Shown here piece by piece: positions 16,146 through 23,761 of a DNA stretch of 33,853 nucleotides; within the stretch, counting starts at the first letter, position 1, and every line of letters starts with the position of its first letter. The position numbers and the translations under genes were made by a program. The notes under the pieces are model-generated. The model was not told where the DNA came from. It ran no database searches and worked only from the letters and a program-made list of their open reading frames with translations. This DNA is from an uncultured Actinomycetes bacterium (lineage in GTDB: Bacteria > Actinomycetota > Acidimicrobiia > IMCC26256 > PALSA-555), in NCBI GenBank assembly GCA_937927875.1, contig CALEYV010000123.1, positions 1 through 33,853 on the forward strand, in the 5' to 3' direction.

Positions 16146-16568
16146 GTGGCCGAGTTCCTCTCCGACGACTGGATCACGGCCCTCGACCGAGCCGCACGCG
16201 CCGCGCCCGAGCTGGCGTCGGTCGCGCCCGAGATCCCGCTCGCCATCGAGCAGCGGGTCCAGCTCGGCGACGGTGAGGTCGTGTACACCCTCTCCTTCGA
16301 CGCGACGGGGGCGCGCGTCATCGCCGGTCCGGTGTCGGCGCCGGACGTCGTGCTCGTCACCGACGCCGCGACGGCCCGGGCGCTGCAGCGGGGCACGATG
16401 AACGGCGAGCAGGCCGCGGTGACCGGGCACCTGAAGCTGCGAGGCGACGTCGAGCGGCTCCGCGCCGTCGGCGATGCGCTCCGAGCGGTCGACGACGTGT
16501 TCTCCGAGGTGCGTGCCGCCACCACCTATGCCGACGAGGACGATCCGGGCGCGCCCGCCCGCCGGTAA
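16146..16568 (+). CDS. SCP2 sterol-carrier-domain protein
   Basis: A 140-residue single-domain protein of the SCP2 lipid-carrier fold. It contains GDGEVVYTLSFDATGARVIAGP, followed by the VVLVTDAATARALQRGTMNGEQAAVTGHLKLRGDVERL region, which includes the family's G-x-LKLRGD turn. Such proteins bind fatty acids, acyl-CoAs or sterols in a hydrophobic groove. It stands just before an acyl-CoA dehydrogenase gene, which fits a lipid-handling role. The GTG at 16146 follows TACGCT by 6 nt. A longer in-frame start upstream would run back through the crtE promoter and is rejected. Confidence 0.85.
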   Translation: MAEFLSDDWITALDRAARAAPELASVAPEIPLAIEQRVQLGDGEVVYTLSFDATGARVIAGPVSAPDVVLVTDAATARALQRGTMNGEQAAVTGHLKLRGDVERLRAVGDALRAVDDVFSEVRAATTYADEDDPGAPARR

Positions 16569-16603
16569 CATTCGAGCGCCACCGTGGCGTCGGATGACAG
16601 GAG
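16566..16603 (+). promoter_or_regulatory. -10 box and Shine-Dalgarno site of the acyl-CoA dehydrogenase gene
   Basis: TAACAT at 16566-16571 overlaps the TAA stop of the SCP2 gene. AGGAG at 16599-16603 lies 5 nt before the GTG at 16609. The Shine-Dalgarno site decides for that GTG over the ATG at 16594, which lies inside it. Confidence 0.45.
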
Positions 16604-16608
16604 CCCCC

Positions 16609-17826
16609 GTGATCTCGGAGACCGAGTTCCGCGCCGAAGCCAAGGCGTTCCTCGACGACCACGCCGAGCCTCGGGCCGAGGAGAAGTTCGAGTGGGGCAA
16701 GGGCTCGGACCGCGTGGGGCTGCTCGACGAGAAGACGGCGGAGCAGGAGGCGGCCGAGATCGCGGCCGCCAAGGGCTGGAAGGCGACCGAGTACGACGCC
16801 GGGTTCGGCTGGATCAGCGGTCCCGAGGAGTACGGCGGACGGGCGCTGCCGAACAGTCACGACCGTGCGTACCGCGAGCTGGCGGCGGGCTACGCGATCC
16901 CGTCCCAGACCATCTTCGGGATCGGGCTCGGCATGGTCGCGCCGACGATCCTCGCCCACGCCATCCCCGACGTGAAGGCCCAGTACCTGGCCCCGCTGTA
17001 CCGGGGCGACATCGTCGGCTGCCAGCTCTTCTCGGAGCCGGTCGCCGGCTCCGACCTGGCCGGCATCCAGACCCGCGCCCTGCGCGACGGTGACGAGTGG
17101 ATCCTGAACGGCCAGAAGGTCTGGACCTCGGGCGCGCACTACAGCGACATCGGCGAGATCATCACCAAGACCTCGACCGACAAGCCGAAGCACAAGAGCC
17201 TCACGATGTTCCTCGTCGACATGAAGGCGCCCGGCGTCGAGGTCCGGCCGCTCCGCCAGATGACGGGCGGCGCGTCGTTCAACGAGGTGTTCTTCAGCGA
17301 CGTGCGCGTCCCCGACACCCACCGCCTGGGTGATGTCGACGAGGGCTGGACGGTCGCGCTCACCACCCTGATGAACGAGCGGGCCGCCATCGGCGGCGGT
17401 GGCGCCGGCGTCTCCGGGGTCGGGCTGACCCGCCTCCGCGAGATCGCCGCCCACTTCGGACGCGACGAGGATCCGTTGGTCCGCCAGCGGCTGGCTGACA
17501 TCTACATCCGCCACACCGTCGCCCGCTACACGAACCTGCGCGCCATGGCCAAGATCCGGGCCGGGCAGCTCCCGGGCCCGGAGATGTCCATCGGCAAGCT
17601 GTCCCTCACCCAGAACATGCAACGGGTCGCGCAGGCGCTCGCCGAGATCCTCGGGCCCCGGCTGGCCGCCGACACCGGCGAGTGGGGCACCTTCGCGTGG
17701 GCCGAGTTCGTCCTCGGCGTCCCCGGCGTCCGAGTCGCTGGTGGCACCGACGAGGTCATGCGGAACATCGTCGGCGAGCGGGTGCTCGGCTTGCCGAAGG
17801 AGCCGCCAGGGCCCACCGCCAACTAG
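16609..17826 (+). CDS. Acyl-CoA dehydrogenase family protein
   Basis: An FAD flavoprotein of 405 residues in the acyl-CoA dehydrogenase fold, likely catalysing alpha,beta-dehydrogenation of an acyl-CoA. Visible features are CQLFSEPVAGSDLAGIQTRA (substrate/FAD loop), WILNGQKVWTSGAHY, and the MTGGASFNEVFFSDVRVPDTHRLG segment, described here as the FNEVFF-DVRVP signature. The C-terminal region reads GGTDEVMRNIVGERVLGLPKEP. The YGGRALPN and PTILAHAIPDVKAQYLAPL pieces place it among the long-chain or steroid-side-chain ACADs (FadE-like) of Actinobacteria. The substrate is not known. The N-terminal 50 residues are acidic and less conserved. Confidence 0.93.
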   Translation: MISETEFRAEAKAFLDDHAEPRAEEKFEWGKGSDRVGLLDEKTAEQEAAEIAAAKGWKATEYDAGFGWISGPEEYGGRALPNSHDRAYRELAAGYAIPSQTIFGIGLGMVAPTILAHAIPDVKAQYLAPLYRGDIVGCQLFSEPVAGSDLAGIQTRALRDGDEWILNGQKVWTSGAHYSDIGEIITKTSTDKPKHKSLTMFLVDMKAPGVEVRPLRQMTGGASFNEVFFSDVRVPDTHRLGDVDEGWTVALTTLMNERAAIGGGGAGVSGVGLTRLREIAAHFGRDEDPLVRQRLADIYIRHTVARYTNLRAMAKIRAGQLPGPEMSIGKLSLTQNMQRVAQALAEILGPRLAADTGEWGTFAWAEFVLGVPGVRVAGGTDEVMRNIVGERVLGLPKEPPGPTAN

Positions 17827-17828
17827 CG

Positions 17829-18581
17829 GTGCTCCCGTTCGAGCGGCTCCGCGCCCTGGCGCGCTACGCCGGCGACGACCGGGGCCTCGTCCTCGAGGCC
17901 ACCGACTGCCTCGCCGACTTCGCCGACGACCCGACCCAGCTCGTCACGGTGTGCCGCCGACTCCTCGCCCACCATCCGAGCAACGGCGCGCTGTGGTGGG
18001 TGTGCGCGCAGGTGCTGGCCGGCACCGACCCGGCCGGCGGCGCCCGCGACGCCGCCCGCCGACTCGAGCGCGACCGCACCGCGAGCCGCCTCGCGTCGCT
18101 CCTCCCGTTCCCCCACGACGAGCCCATCGCGGTCCTCGGCTGGCCCGACACCGTCGGCTCCGCGCTCACCGAGCGGCCCGACCTCGACGTCGTCGTGGTG
18201 CGCCCCCGCCACGGCCGGCTCCGGCACGCAGACCGGCGCATCCGCGTGGTCGACGAGGTCGAGGCCATCGCGGCGTCTCCCACCCACCTGCTGGTCGAGG
18301 TCCTCGCCAGCGACCCGTCCACCGCGGTCGTGCCGGACGGCACCGACGACCTGGTCCGCTCGCTCGCCGACGCTGCGCTCTGGCTGGTGATGCCGACCGG
18401 CCGGCTCCTCCCGCCCCGGCTCTTCGAGGTCCTGGTCGGCCAGCTCGGTGACGACGACGACACCGAGACGCTCGAGGTCCGCGCCGCGACCCAGGTCGCC
18501 GGCCCGTGGGCCCTCGAGGAGCCCGACCGGCTCGACCGTCGGCTCGACTGCCCGGTCGCCCCTGAGCTGCTGCGCCTCTGA
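17829..18581 (+). CDS. Conserved-looking hypothetical protein (250 aa)
   Basis: I do not recognise the family with confidence. The N-terminal 80 residues look all-helical (LPFERLRALARYAGDD, then LVTVCRRLLAHHPSNGALWWVCAQVLA), like a TPR-type or helical bundle. The C-terminal part alternates strands and helices: IAVLGWPDTVG, DLDVVVVRPRHG, THLLVEVLA, and LWLVMPTGRLLPPRLFEVL. That layout is loosely like the Rossmann-type half of eIF2B-alpha/MtnA proteins, a guess only. It starts at a GTG 3 nt after the acyl-CoA dehydrogenase stop, so it is probably cotranscribed with it. No signal peptide, cysteines or membrane segments are visible. Confidence 0.75.
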   Translation: MLPFERLRALARYAGDDRGLVLEATDCLADFADDPTQLVTVCRRLLAHHPSNGALWWVCAQVLAGTDPAGGARDAARRLERDRTASRLASLLPFPHDEPIAVLGWPDTVGSALTERPDLDVVVVRPRHGRLRHADRRIRVVDEVEAIAASPTHLLVEVLASDPSTAVVPDGTDDLVRSLADAALWLVMPTGRLLPPRLFEVLVGQLGDDDDTETLEVRAATQVAGPWALEEPDRLDRRLDCPVAPELLRL

Positions 18582-18610
18582 CCATCGCCGGTCGCGTCGC
18601 AGCCCGCCGC

Positions 18611-18616
18611 TACCGT
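18611..18616 (+). promoter_or_regulatory. -10 box of the zinc-ribbon microprotein gene
   Basis: TACCGT, 8 nt before the GTG at 18625. It fits the leaderless pattern and supports that GTG as the start of a very short gene. Confidence 0.45.
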
Positions 18617-18624
18617 CGCCCGCA

Positions 18625-18774
18625 GTGGAGCCGCCCGAGTCCACCGAGACGGTCGCGCCGGTCGACTTGTCGACGACGTGCCGACAGTGCGGCGCCCCGA
18701 TGCGGGAGGAGCACGCGCACTACCGCTGCCCGGTGTGTGGCTGGCGCGATTCCTGCTGCGACGGCCCGTACTGA
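18625..18774 (+). CDS. Zinc-ribbon microprotein (49 aa) with a CC-D-G-P-Y tail
   Basis: A 49-residue protein. An acidic N-terminus is followed by a four-cysteine zinc ribbon (Cys19-x2-Cys22 and Cys35-x2-Cys38) and a C-terminal RDSCCDGPY with a further Cys44-Cys45 pair. The compact CX2C...CX2C spacing and the intact tail argue strongly that it is coding. Its function is unknown; similar stand-alone ribbons bind nucleic acids or act as small metal-site partners. It has its own TACCGT -10 box. It ends against fxsA, whose stop is separated by a hairpin spanning both stops. Confidence 0.75.
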   Translation: MEPPESTETVAPVDLSTTCRQCGAPMREEHAHYRCPVCGWRDSCCDGPY

Positions 18775-18790
18775 GGCCGGGTCAGGCCTC
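18773..18790. terminator. Candidate bidirectional terminator hairpin
   Basis: GAGGCC, a 6-nt loop, then GGCCTC form a perfect 6-bp stem that includes the last bases of both converging stop codons (18772-18774 and 18782-18784). There is no U-tract on either side, as is common in high-G+C genomes. Confidence 0.35.
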
Positions 18791-19171
18791 GAGCTCCTCG
18801 TTCCACACGACGCCGGCCCGCTGCATCCAGCGCCGCCGCAGGCGACGGCGGACGCCGCGTCGAACCGGCGGGACGAGGAGCAGCAGCGCCGGCACGTCGG
18901 TGACGAAGCCGGGGACGCACAGCAGCACGCCGGCCGCCGCGACCAGCGCGCCATCGGCCAGGGTGTCGGTGGGAACCCGCTGGGCCGCCACGTCGCCGAG
19001 GAGGCGCCGGAGCGTCGCGAGCCCCTGGACCCGCACGACGAGCCCGCCGATGAGCGACACGAGGATCAGCAGCCCGAGCGTGTCCACGACCCCGAGCCGC
19101 TGGGCGACCTCGACGATCACGATGATCTCGAGCACGACGACCGCGGCGGCGACGGTGAGGAACCGCTCCAC
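18782..19171 (-). CDS. fxsA: FxsA-family membrane protein
   Basis: A 129-residue protein with the FxsA domain. An N-terminal hydrophobic span ends in VLEIIVIVEVAQRLG. A second hydrophobic span (TLGLLILVSLIGGLVVRVQG) follows, then a GALVAAAGVLLCVPGFVTDVPALLLLVPPVR segment carrying the family's PGF-x-TD motif, and a basic C-terminus. E. coli FxsA protects against F exclusion of phage T7; the cellular role in Actinobacteria is unknown. The GTG at 19171 lies 6 nt after a TACCCT -10 box, so the gene seems to have its own leaderless promoter despite following rmuC by 50 nt. Confidence 0.9.
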   Translation of the reverse strand: MERFLTVAAAVVVLEIIVIVEVAQRLGVVDTLGLLILVSLIGGLVVRVQGLATLRRLLGDVAAQRVPTDTLADGALVAAAGVLLCVPGFVTDVPALLLLVPPVRRGVRRRLRRRWMQRAGVVWNEELEA

Positions 19172-19177
19172 GACCGC

Positions 19178-19183
19178 AGGGTA
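19178..19183 (-). promoter_or_regulatory. -10 box of fxsA
   Basis: TACCCT on the minus strand, 6 nt before the GTG at 19171, in the short gap after rmuC. Confidence 0.45.
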
Positions 19184-19221
19184 CCGGCGCCCGAGCCCGG
19201 CCCGTCACCGGGACGGGGCGG

Positions 19222-20385
19222 TCAGGCCTCGAGGGCGAAGGGCGGGTTGCCGTCGTCGGCGTCGTCGACGAGCTCGAGCTGGATGTCCTGGGTCCGCATC
19301 TCGCCGATCTTGCGCAGCGGCCGCTCCAGGGCGTTGGCCCGGGTCCCGCTGAGCGTCGTGTACTCCTTGTTCGCCGCCTCGATCCGCTGGCCGACCTTCT
19401 CCATCTGGGCCTTGAACTTGCCCCACTGGTCGAGGAACTGACCGAGCAGGCTGACGATCTCGTTCGAGGTTCGGGCGAGCCGGAAGTTCTCGACCATCTG
19501 GCGGATCAGGGCCAGCACGACGAACAAGGTCAGCGGCGAGCAGAACACCACGCCCTGCCGGAGAGCGTCGTCGAGGATGCCGTCGTCCTGCTCGTGGATG
19601 AACGCGTAGAGCTGCTCGTTGGGGATGAAGAGGAGAACGAAGTCGACCGTCCCGCCGCCGGCGTCGACATAGTCGCGGCCGCTGAGCTCCCGGACCCGGG
19701 CCCGCACGTCCTTCAGGAAATCGTCGCGGTGTCGCTTGCGCTCGAGGTCCGAGGCCGCCTCGCAGTACCGGAGGTAGTTGTCGAGCGGGAACTTCACGTC
19801 CATGTGCAGCAAGAGCTGGTTGGGCAGGAAGAACGTGAAGTCGGGGATCCCGGTGCCGCTCTCGACGGCGCGCTGCTTGCGGTAGTTGACGTTCTCGACG
19901 AAGCCGGCCAGCTGCAGCACGTCCTCGGCCATCCGCTCCCCCCACTGGCCCCGGGCCTTCGTGCTCGACAGGGCCTCCCGGAGGGACTGGGTGGTGTGGA
20001 GCAGGTCGGCGAGGCCGTCGTGCTGCTGGCTCAGCTGCTCGCTGAGCTCGCCGAACGAGCGCTGCCGCTGGACCTCGACGTCCTGCACCAGCTTCGAGAC
20101 ATCCTCGAGCTTGGCCGCCATGGACGCCAGCTGCTGGTCGATGAGGGACTTCTTGCCCTCGAGGTCCCGGTCGGCGAGGTCCCGATCCGCCAGCCGGGCC
20201 TCCCGGCTGTGAGCCAGGAACTGGTCGACGGCCGTCTGCACGAAGGCACCCTGCTGGTCAGCCATGACCCGGCGCTGATCCTCGAGCAGGCGGCGGGCGT
20301 CGGCCTGGTGGCGGCGCAGCAACACGAAGGCGACGGCCGCGCCGAGAAGCGGTCCCAGGACCGCGGCGATGGCAACGAGCTCCAT
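19222..20385 (-). CDS. rmuC: RmuC-family DNA recombination/nuclease-like protein
   Basis: A 387-residue protein. One N-terminal membrane anchor (about residues 3-22) is followed by a long charged coiled coil (about 30-140), then the RmuC domain: ARGQWGERMAEDVLQLAGF, then PDFTFFLP, then LLHMDVKFPLDNYLRY and the VDFVLLFIPNEQLYAFIHEQD region. The domain is related to PD-(D/E)xK nucleases; in E. coli RmuC limits recombination at inverted repeats. The ATG at 20385 places the anchor at the N-terminus. An earlier in-frame start at 20442 would add a non-hydrophobic stretch of 19 residues and is less likely. It lies downstream of the SDR gene with a G+C-rich hairpin in between. Confidence 0.92.
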   Translation of the reverse strand: MELVAIAAVLGPLLGAAVAFVLLRRHQADARRLLEDQRRVMADQQGAFVQTAVDQFLAHSREARLADRDLADRDLEGKKSLIDQQLASMAAKLEDVSKLVQDVEVQRQRSFGELSEQLSQQHDGLADLLHTTQSLREALSSTKARGQWGERMAEDVLQLAGFVENVNYRKQRAVESGTGIPDFTFFLPNQLLLHMDVKFPLDNYLRYCEAASDLERKRHRDDFLKDVRARVRELSGRDYVDAGGGTVDFVLLFIPNEQLYAFIHEQDDGILDDALRQGVVFCSPLTLFVVLALIRQMVENFRLARTSNEIVSLLGQFLDQWGKFKAQMEKVGQRIEAANKEYTTLSGTRANALERPLRKIGEMRTQDIQLELVDDADDGNPPFALEA

Positions 20386-20456
20386 CGGTGCAGCGTCCCA
20401 TGGGGGTGTGACAGCCGCGTGGATAGCCCCTGACCTGCCCAAACACGGCGATCAGC

Positions 20457-20480
20457 GGCCGCGGGCCCCCGGCGGCGGCC
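20457..20480 (-). terminator. G+C-rich hairpin after the SDR stop, candidate terminator
   Basis: GGCCGC and GCGGCC form a 6-bp stem around a G/C-rich loop immediately after the SDR stop codon at 20481-20483. No U-tract follows. It may attenuate transcription between the SDR gene and rmuC. Confidence 0.3.
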
Positions 20481-21239
20481 CTAGAACGTGCCGCCGTCGA
20501 CCGTCAGGCGCTGCTCGGTGAGATAGCCGGCGGCGTCGGAGACGAGGAATCGCACGACGTCGGCGACCTCCTCGGGGGTGCAGACGTGCCCGAACGGGGA
20601 GCCGCGGTCCAGCGAGTGGATGTCCTCCACTCCTTGGGTGGCGCGGACGAGGCGCCGGCCCATCTCGGAGACGACCAGGCCCGGGGCCACCACGTTGACG
20701 TGGATGCCGTGGTGGCGCTCCTCCTTGGCCAGGGTCCGGGCCAGCGCCTCGAGGGAGGCCTTCGCCACGTTGTAGGGCAGCGAGAACCCGGCCATGAAGG
20801 TGGTCGCCACGCTCGAGATCATCACGATGTCGCCCCGGGGCTGCTCCCGCATGCTCGGCAGCACCAGCTGGCTGAGGATGAAGGCACCGAAGGCGTGCGT
20901 GCGCCACACCCGCTCCAGCTCGGCCGGGTCCTGATCGACGACCCGCTGCCCTCGGCTGGCCTGCCCGGCGTTGTTGATGAGGATGTCGACGTGCCCGAAG
21001 TCGGCGAGCACCGCCTCCACCATCCGCCGATCGGCGTCAGCGTCGTCGACGGACGCCTGGTAGGCGCGGGCGCGCCGCCCGAGGCCCTCGATGGCCTGCA
21101 CCGTCTCGGCGGCGGCGGCCTCGTCCCGCCGGTAGTTCACCGCTACGTCGGCGCCGTCGGCGGCCAGGCCGCGGCCGATCGCCGCCCCGATGCCACGACC
21201 CCCGCCGGTGACGAGCGCCACCCGTCCTTCGAGTCCCAT
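20481..21239 (-). CDS. SDR-family NAD(P)-dependent oxidoreductase (FabG-like)
   Basis: A classical short-chain dehydrogenase of 252 residues. It has the cofactor motif TGGGRGIG (residues 11-18), the NNAG motif, the catalytic Ser in MISSVAT, and the YxxxK pair Tyr156 and Lys160 (YNVAK). It ends with LTEQRLTVDGGTF, as FabG-like enzymes do. The motif and Arg residues after the first strands suggest NADP(H) preference. The substrate is unknown. An AAGGAG Shine-Dalgarno site at 21244-21249 lies 4 nt before the ATG at 21239. It follows the exonuclease gene by 19 nt, so the two are probably cotranscribed. Confidence 0.93.
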   Translation of the reverse strand: MGLEGRVALVTGGGRGIGAAIGRGLAADGADVAVNYRRDEAAAAETVQAIEGLGRRARAYQASVDDADADRRMVEAVLADFGHVDILINNAGQASRGQRVVDQDPAELERVWRTHAFGAFILSQLVLPSMREQPRGDIVMISSVATTFMAGFSLPYNVAKASLEALARTLAKEERHHGIHVNVVAPGLVVSEMGRRLVRATQGVEDIHSLDRGSPFGHVCTPEEVADVVRFLVSDAAGYLTEQRLTVDGGTF

Positions 21240-21258
21240 GTCGCTCCTTGTCGCAGGT

Positions 21259-22134
21259 TCAGGCCCGCCGCTCCGCGAGGCGGTTCGCGCGGGAGATCAG
21301 GCTCGGCGACCCGAGCCGGGCGGCCCAGTCGGGCAGGTCGGCGGTCGGGCCGGTCCAGCGCCAGCTCGCCGGCTCGCCGACGGCGGCGTCGGTTCGAAGC
21401 GTGGCGAGGACGCGGAACAGCTCGGCGAGCGACCGCTGCTCGGCCAGCGTCGAAGCCAGGCGCGCCGCGCCGCGGACGTCGACGTCCCAGGTCCGCGGGT
21501 TGTCGGGGATCGCGTCGACGTGCCCGTAGCGGGCCAGGACCGCGCCCGCCGACTTCGCGCCCCACCCGGGCAGCCCCGGGAAGCCGTCGGCGCTGTCACC
21601 GACCAGCGCCAGGTAGTCCGGGATCGAGGAGGGCGGGACGCCGAACTTGGCCCGCACCGCCTGCTCGTCGAGGTACTTCTGGTTCCGACGGTCGAGCTGC
21701 ACGACGTCGGGGTCCCGGACGCACTGCGCGAGGTCCTTGTCGGGGGTGCAGATGATCACGCGCTCGACCTGCGGGTCGTCGCGACCGGCGAGCGCCCCGG
21801 ACGCCAGCGCGTCGTCGGCCTCCAGCTCGACCTCGGCCCACACGACGACGCCGAGGGCCCGGAGCGCGTCCTCGACGACCGGGAACTGCGCGAGCAGCTC
21901 GGCCTCGACGCCGGCGCCGGTCTTGTAGCCGGGCCAGAGGTCGTTGCGGAACGACTCGATGACGTGGTCGGTCGCGACGCCGACGTGGGTCGCGCCCTCC
22001 TCGAGCAGCTGCAGCACCGAGCCGACGACGCCCCGCGTCGCGCCCACGTCCATGCCGTCGCCGTCGCGGTGCTCGGGCACCGCGAAGTAGTGCCGGAACA
22101 GCTCGTAGGTCCCGTCGATGAGGTGCACGTCCAT
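21259..22134 (-). CDS. Stand-alone 5'-3' exonuclease (DNA polymerase I N-domain-like)
   Basis: A 291-residue FEN-like nuclease without a polymerase domain. It has DGTYELFRHYFA at the N-terminus, GVVGSVLQLLEEG, FRNDLWPGYKTG, the metal-binding EADDALAS and CTPDKDLAQCV motifs, and the helix-hairpin-helix region VGDSADGFPGLPGWGAKSAGAVL. Together these give most of the acidic residues that bind two metal ions. It would remove RNA primers or 5' flaps as a helper to a separate DNA polymerase I. The ATG at 22134 matches the family N-terminus (MDVHLIDG). No -10 box is visible close to it. Confidence 0.92.
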   Translation of the reverse strand: MDVHLIDGTYELFRHYFAVPEHRDGDGMDVGATRGVVGSVLQLLEEGATHVGVATDHVIESFRNDLWPGYKTGAGVEAELLAQFPVVEDALRALGVVVWAEVELEADDALASGALAGRDDPQVERVIICTPDKDLAQCVRDPDVVQLDRRNQKYLDEQAVRAKFGVPPSSIPDYLALVGDSADGFPGLPGWGAKSAGAVLARYGHVDAIPDNPRTWDVDVRGAARLASTLAEQRSLAELFRVLATLRTDAAVGEPASWRWTGPTADLPDWAARLGSPSLISRANRLAERRA

Positions 22135-22339
22135 GCGGTGGTGCCAAGCCCGGTCCCGACGGCGCCGGGATGCGACGGCGACTCTTCCACACCCGGCCCG
22201 GGCAACCGAGCGGCCGCGGCGCGTCGGCGGCCTCGGCTCCGCCAGGGAGCGGCCGGCGCCGGCCGACCGCTCGCATGGTCCCCGCCGCGCCCGCGATGCT
22301 GCTCCGGCGTCCGGGGATGGAACGACGAGGGAGACCAGC
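22135..22339. other. Divergent intergenic region, 205 bp, no gene seen
   Basis: This is the largest gap in the window, between the divergent exonuclease and enoyl-CoA hydratase-like genes. I see no convincing reading frame, RNA gene or repeat in it. A GAGGGAG Shine-Dalgarno site at 22327-22333 serves the downstream gene. Promoters must lie here but no clear -10 box stands out. Confidence 0.5.
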
Positions 22340-23128
22340 ATGGCGGCAGTCCTGACCGAGCGTCTCGACGAGCACGTCACCCTCATCACCCTGAACCGAC
22401 CCGATCGGCTGAACGCGATGGACTACGAGCTCGTCGCGGGGCTGCACGACGCGCTCGACCAGGTCGCGGCCGACGCCGCGTGCCGGGTCGTCATCCTGAC
22501 CGGCGCCGGCCGAGGGTTCTGCTCCGGGCTCGACCTCAAGGGCTTCGGCACACCCCCCGAGCCCGGGCAGCACCGGCACGCCCGCGTCGGGGGGATGGGC
22601 GGGCAGGAGTTCATCGCCGCCCTGACCCACCATCTCCACGAGCTGCCGCAGGTGGTGGTCGCGGCGGTGAACGGACCCGCGTTCGGAGGTGGCCTGGCGC
22701 TGGCCTGCGCGGCGGACCTCCGGGTCGCCGGGCACACGGCCCGGTTCTGCTCGGCCTTCATCCGCACCGGGCTGACCGGCACCGACATCGGGATCAGCTA
22801 CCTGCTGCCGCGCATCGTCGGCGCCGGGCGCGCGTTCGACCTGATCGTCACCGGCCGCGAGATCGACGCCACCGAGGCGGAGCGAATCGGCCTCGTGACC
22901 AGGCTGGTCGCCGACGCCGAGCTCCTCGACGCGGCCCGCGCGGTGGCGGCCGGGCTCGCCGGCTACACGACGACCGCCCTCGTGTTCACCAAGGAGGCGT
23001 TCTGGCACAACGTCGACGCCTCGAGCCTGGCCGCCGCGATCGCGCTCGAGAACCGCAACCAGATGCTCGCCAGCCGCACGCCCGAGGTGCAGGACTTCAT
23101 GGCCGAGTACTGGGCGCAGTTCTCCTGA
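22340..23128 (+). CDS. Enoyl-CoA hydratase/isomerase (crotonase) family protein
   Basis: A crotonase-fold protein of 262 residues, with LNRPDRLNAMD, the oxyanion-hole segment GRGFCSGLDLKGFG and GPAFGGGLALACAADLRVA. The two catalytic glutamates of true enoyl-CoA hydratases are not where expected. The second position lies in GTDIGISYLLPR, which carries Asp. This GxDxGxSYLLPR subgroup is common among actinobacterial EchA paralogs and may perform another crotonase reaction, so the hydratase label is only a family name. The ATG at 22340 has GAGGGAG 6 nt upstream. It is followed by the marR gene, which has its own promoter. Confidence 0.9.
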   Translation: MAAVLTERLDEHVTLITLNRPDRLNAMDYELVAGLHDALDQVAADAACRVVILTGAGRGFCSGLDLKGFGTPPEPGQHRHARVGGMGGQEFIAALTHHLHELPQVVVAAVNGPAFGGGLALACAADLRVAGHTARFCSAFIRTGLTGTDIGISYLLPRIVGAGRAFDLIVTGREIDATEAERIGLVTRLVADAELLDAARAVAAGLAGYTTTALVFTKEAFWHNVDASSLAAAIALENRNQMLASRTPEVQDFMAEYWAQFS

Positions 23129-23162
23129 CTGGCGCCCGACGACGCGAGGCCCCCCCAGGTAG

Positions 23163-23190
23163 TTGAACACTCCATGATCAGCGGTAGGCT
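23163..23190 (+). promoter_or_regulatory. Promoter of the marR gene (-35 TTGAAC, -10 TAGGCT)
   Basis: TTGAAC at 23163-23168, a 16-bp spacer, TAGGCT at 23185-23190, then 6 nt to the ATG at 23197. This is the most complete promoter in the window and predicts a leaderless mRNA. I see no clear inverted repeat typical of a MarR operator. Confidence 0.6.
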
Positions 23191-23196
23191 CCGGTC

Positions 23197-23718
23197 ATGG
23201 CGACCGCTCCGCGTTGGCTGTGTCCGGACGAGCTGCGGACGTGGATCGCGTTCCTCTACGCGCAGTCGCTGTTGTTCGAGCAGATCGAGCAGGACCTGCA
23301 GCGCGACTCGGGGATGCCGCTCGCCTACTACCAGATCCTGGTCGTGCTCTCCGAGCACCCGAACCACGCCATGCGCATGGGCGACCTCGCCCAGGCGCTC
23401 TTCTACTCCCGGAGCCGGCTGTCGCACGCGATCAACCGGCTCGAGCAGAACGGCTGGATCCGCCGCGAGCCCTGCCCGGGGGACCGCCGCGGCTTGTCCG
23501 CCGTCCTGACCGAGGAGGGCATGCAGGCGTTGGCGGCGGCCGCGCCGGATCACGTCGAGAGCGTCCGGACCCACCTCTTCGACCAGCTGTCCCCGGCCGA
23601 GCTCGAGCAGCTGCGCGCGGTCAGCGAGACCCTGGTTCGCCACCTGCTCCAGTCGCTCGACATCCCGCCGCCGAGCGTCATCCCCGAGCCCGGGTACTGG
23701 GAGGCGCCGGCGAGCTGA
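23197..23718 (+). CDS. MarR-family transcriptional regulator
   Basis: A 173-residue winged-helix regulator with YYQILVVLSEHPNHAMRMGDLAQAL, the recognition-helix region SRSRLSHAINRLEQNGWIRREPCPGDRRG, and a C-terminal dimerisation helix. These sit in the usual MarR order. MarR proteins are dimeric repressors, often released by small aromatic or lipophilic ligands. It could control the crotonase gene upstream or the FAD oxidoreductase downstream (43 nt away). The start is fixed by the promoter 6 nt upstream. Confidence 0.93.
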   Translation: MATAPRWLCPDELRTWIAFLYAQSLLFEQIEQDLQRDSGMPLAYYQILVVLSEHPNHAMRMGDLAQALFYSRSRLSHAINRLEQNGWIRREPCPGDRRGLSAVLTEEGMQALAAAAPDHVESVRTHLFDQLSPAELEQLRAVSETLVRHLLQSLDIPPPSVIPEPGYWEAPAS

Positions 23719-23761
23719 GCCCGGCTCCGGGCTCGGTCGGCCGCCGCGCGAGCCTCACGGC

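Noticed and set aside
23163..23196. A MarR autoregulatory operator
   Set aside because: The promoter is clear but only a 6-bp palindrome (TGATCA) is present, too short to call an operator.
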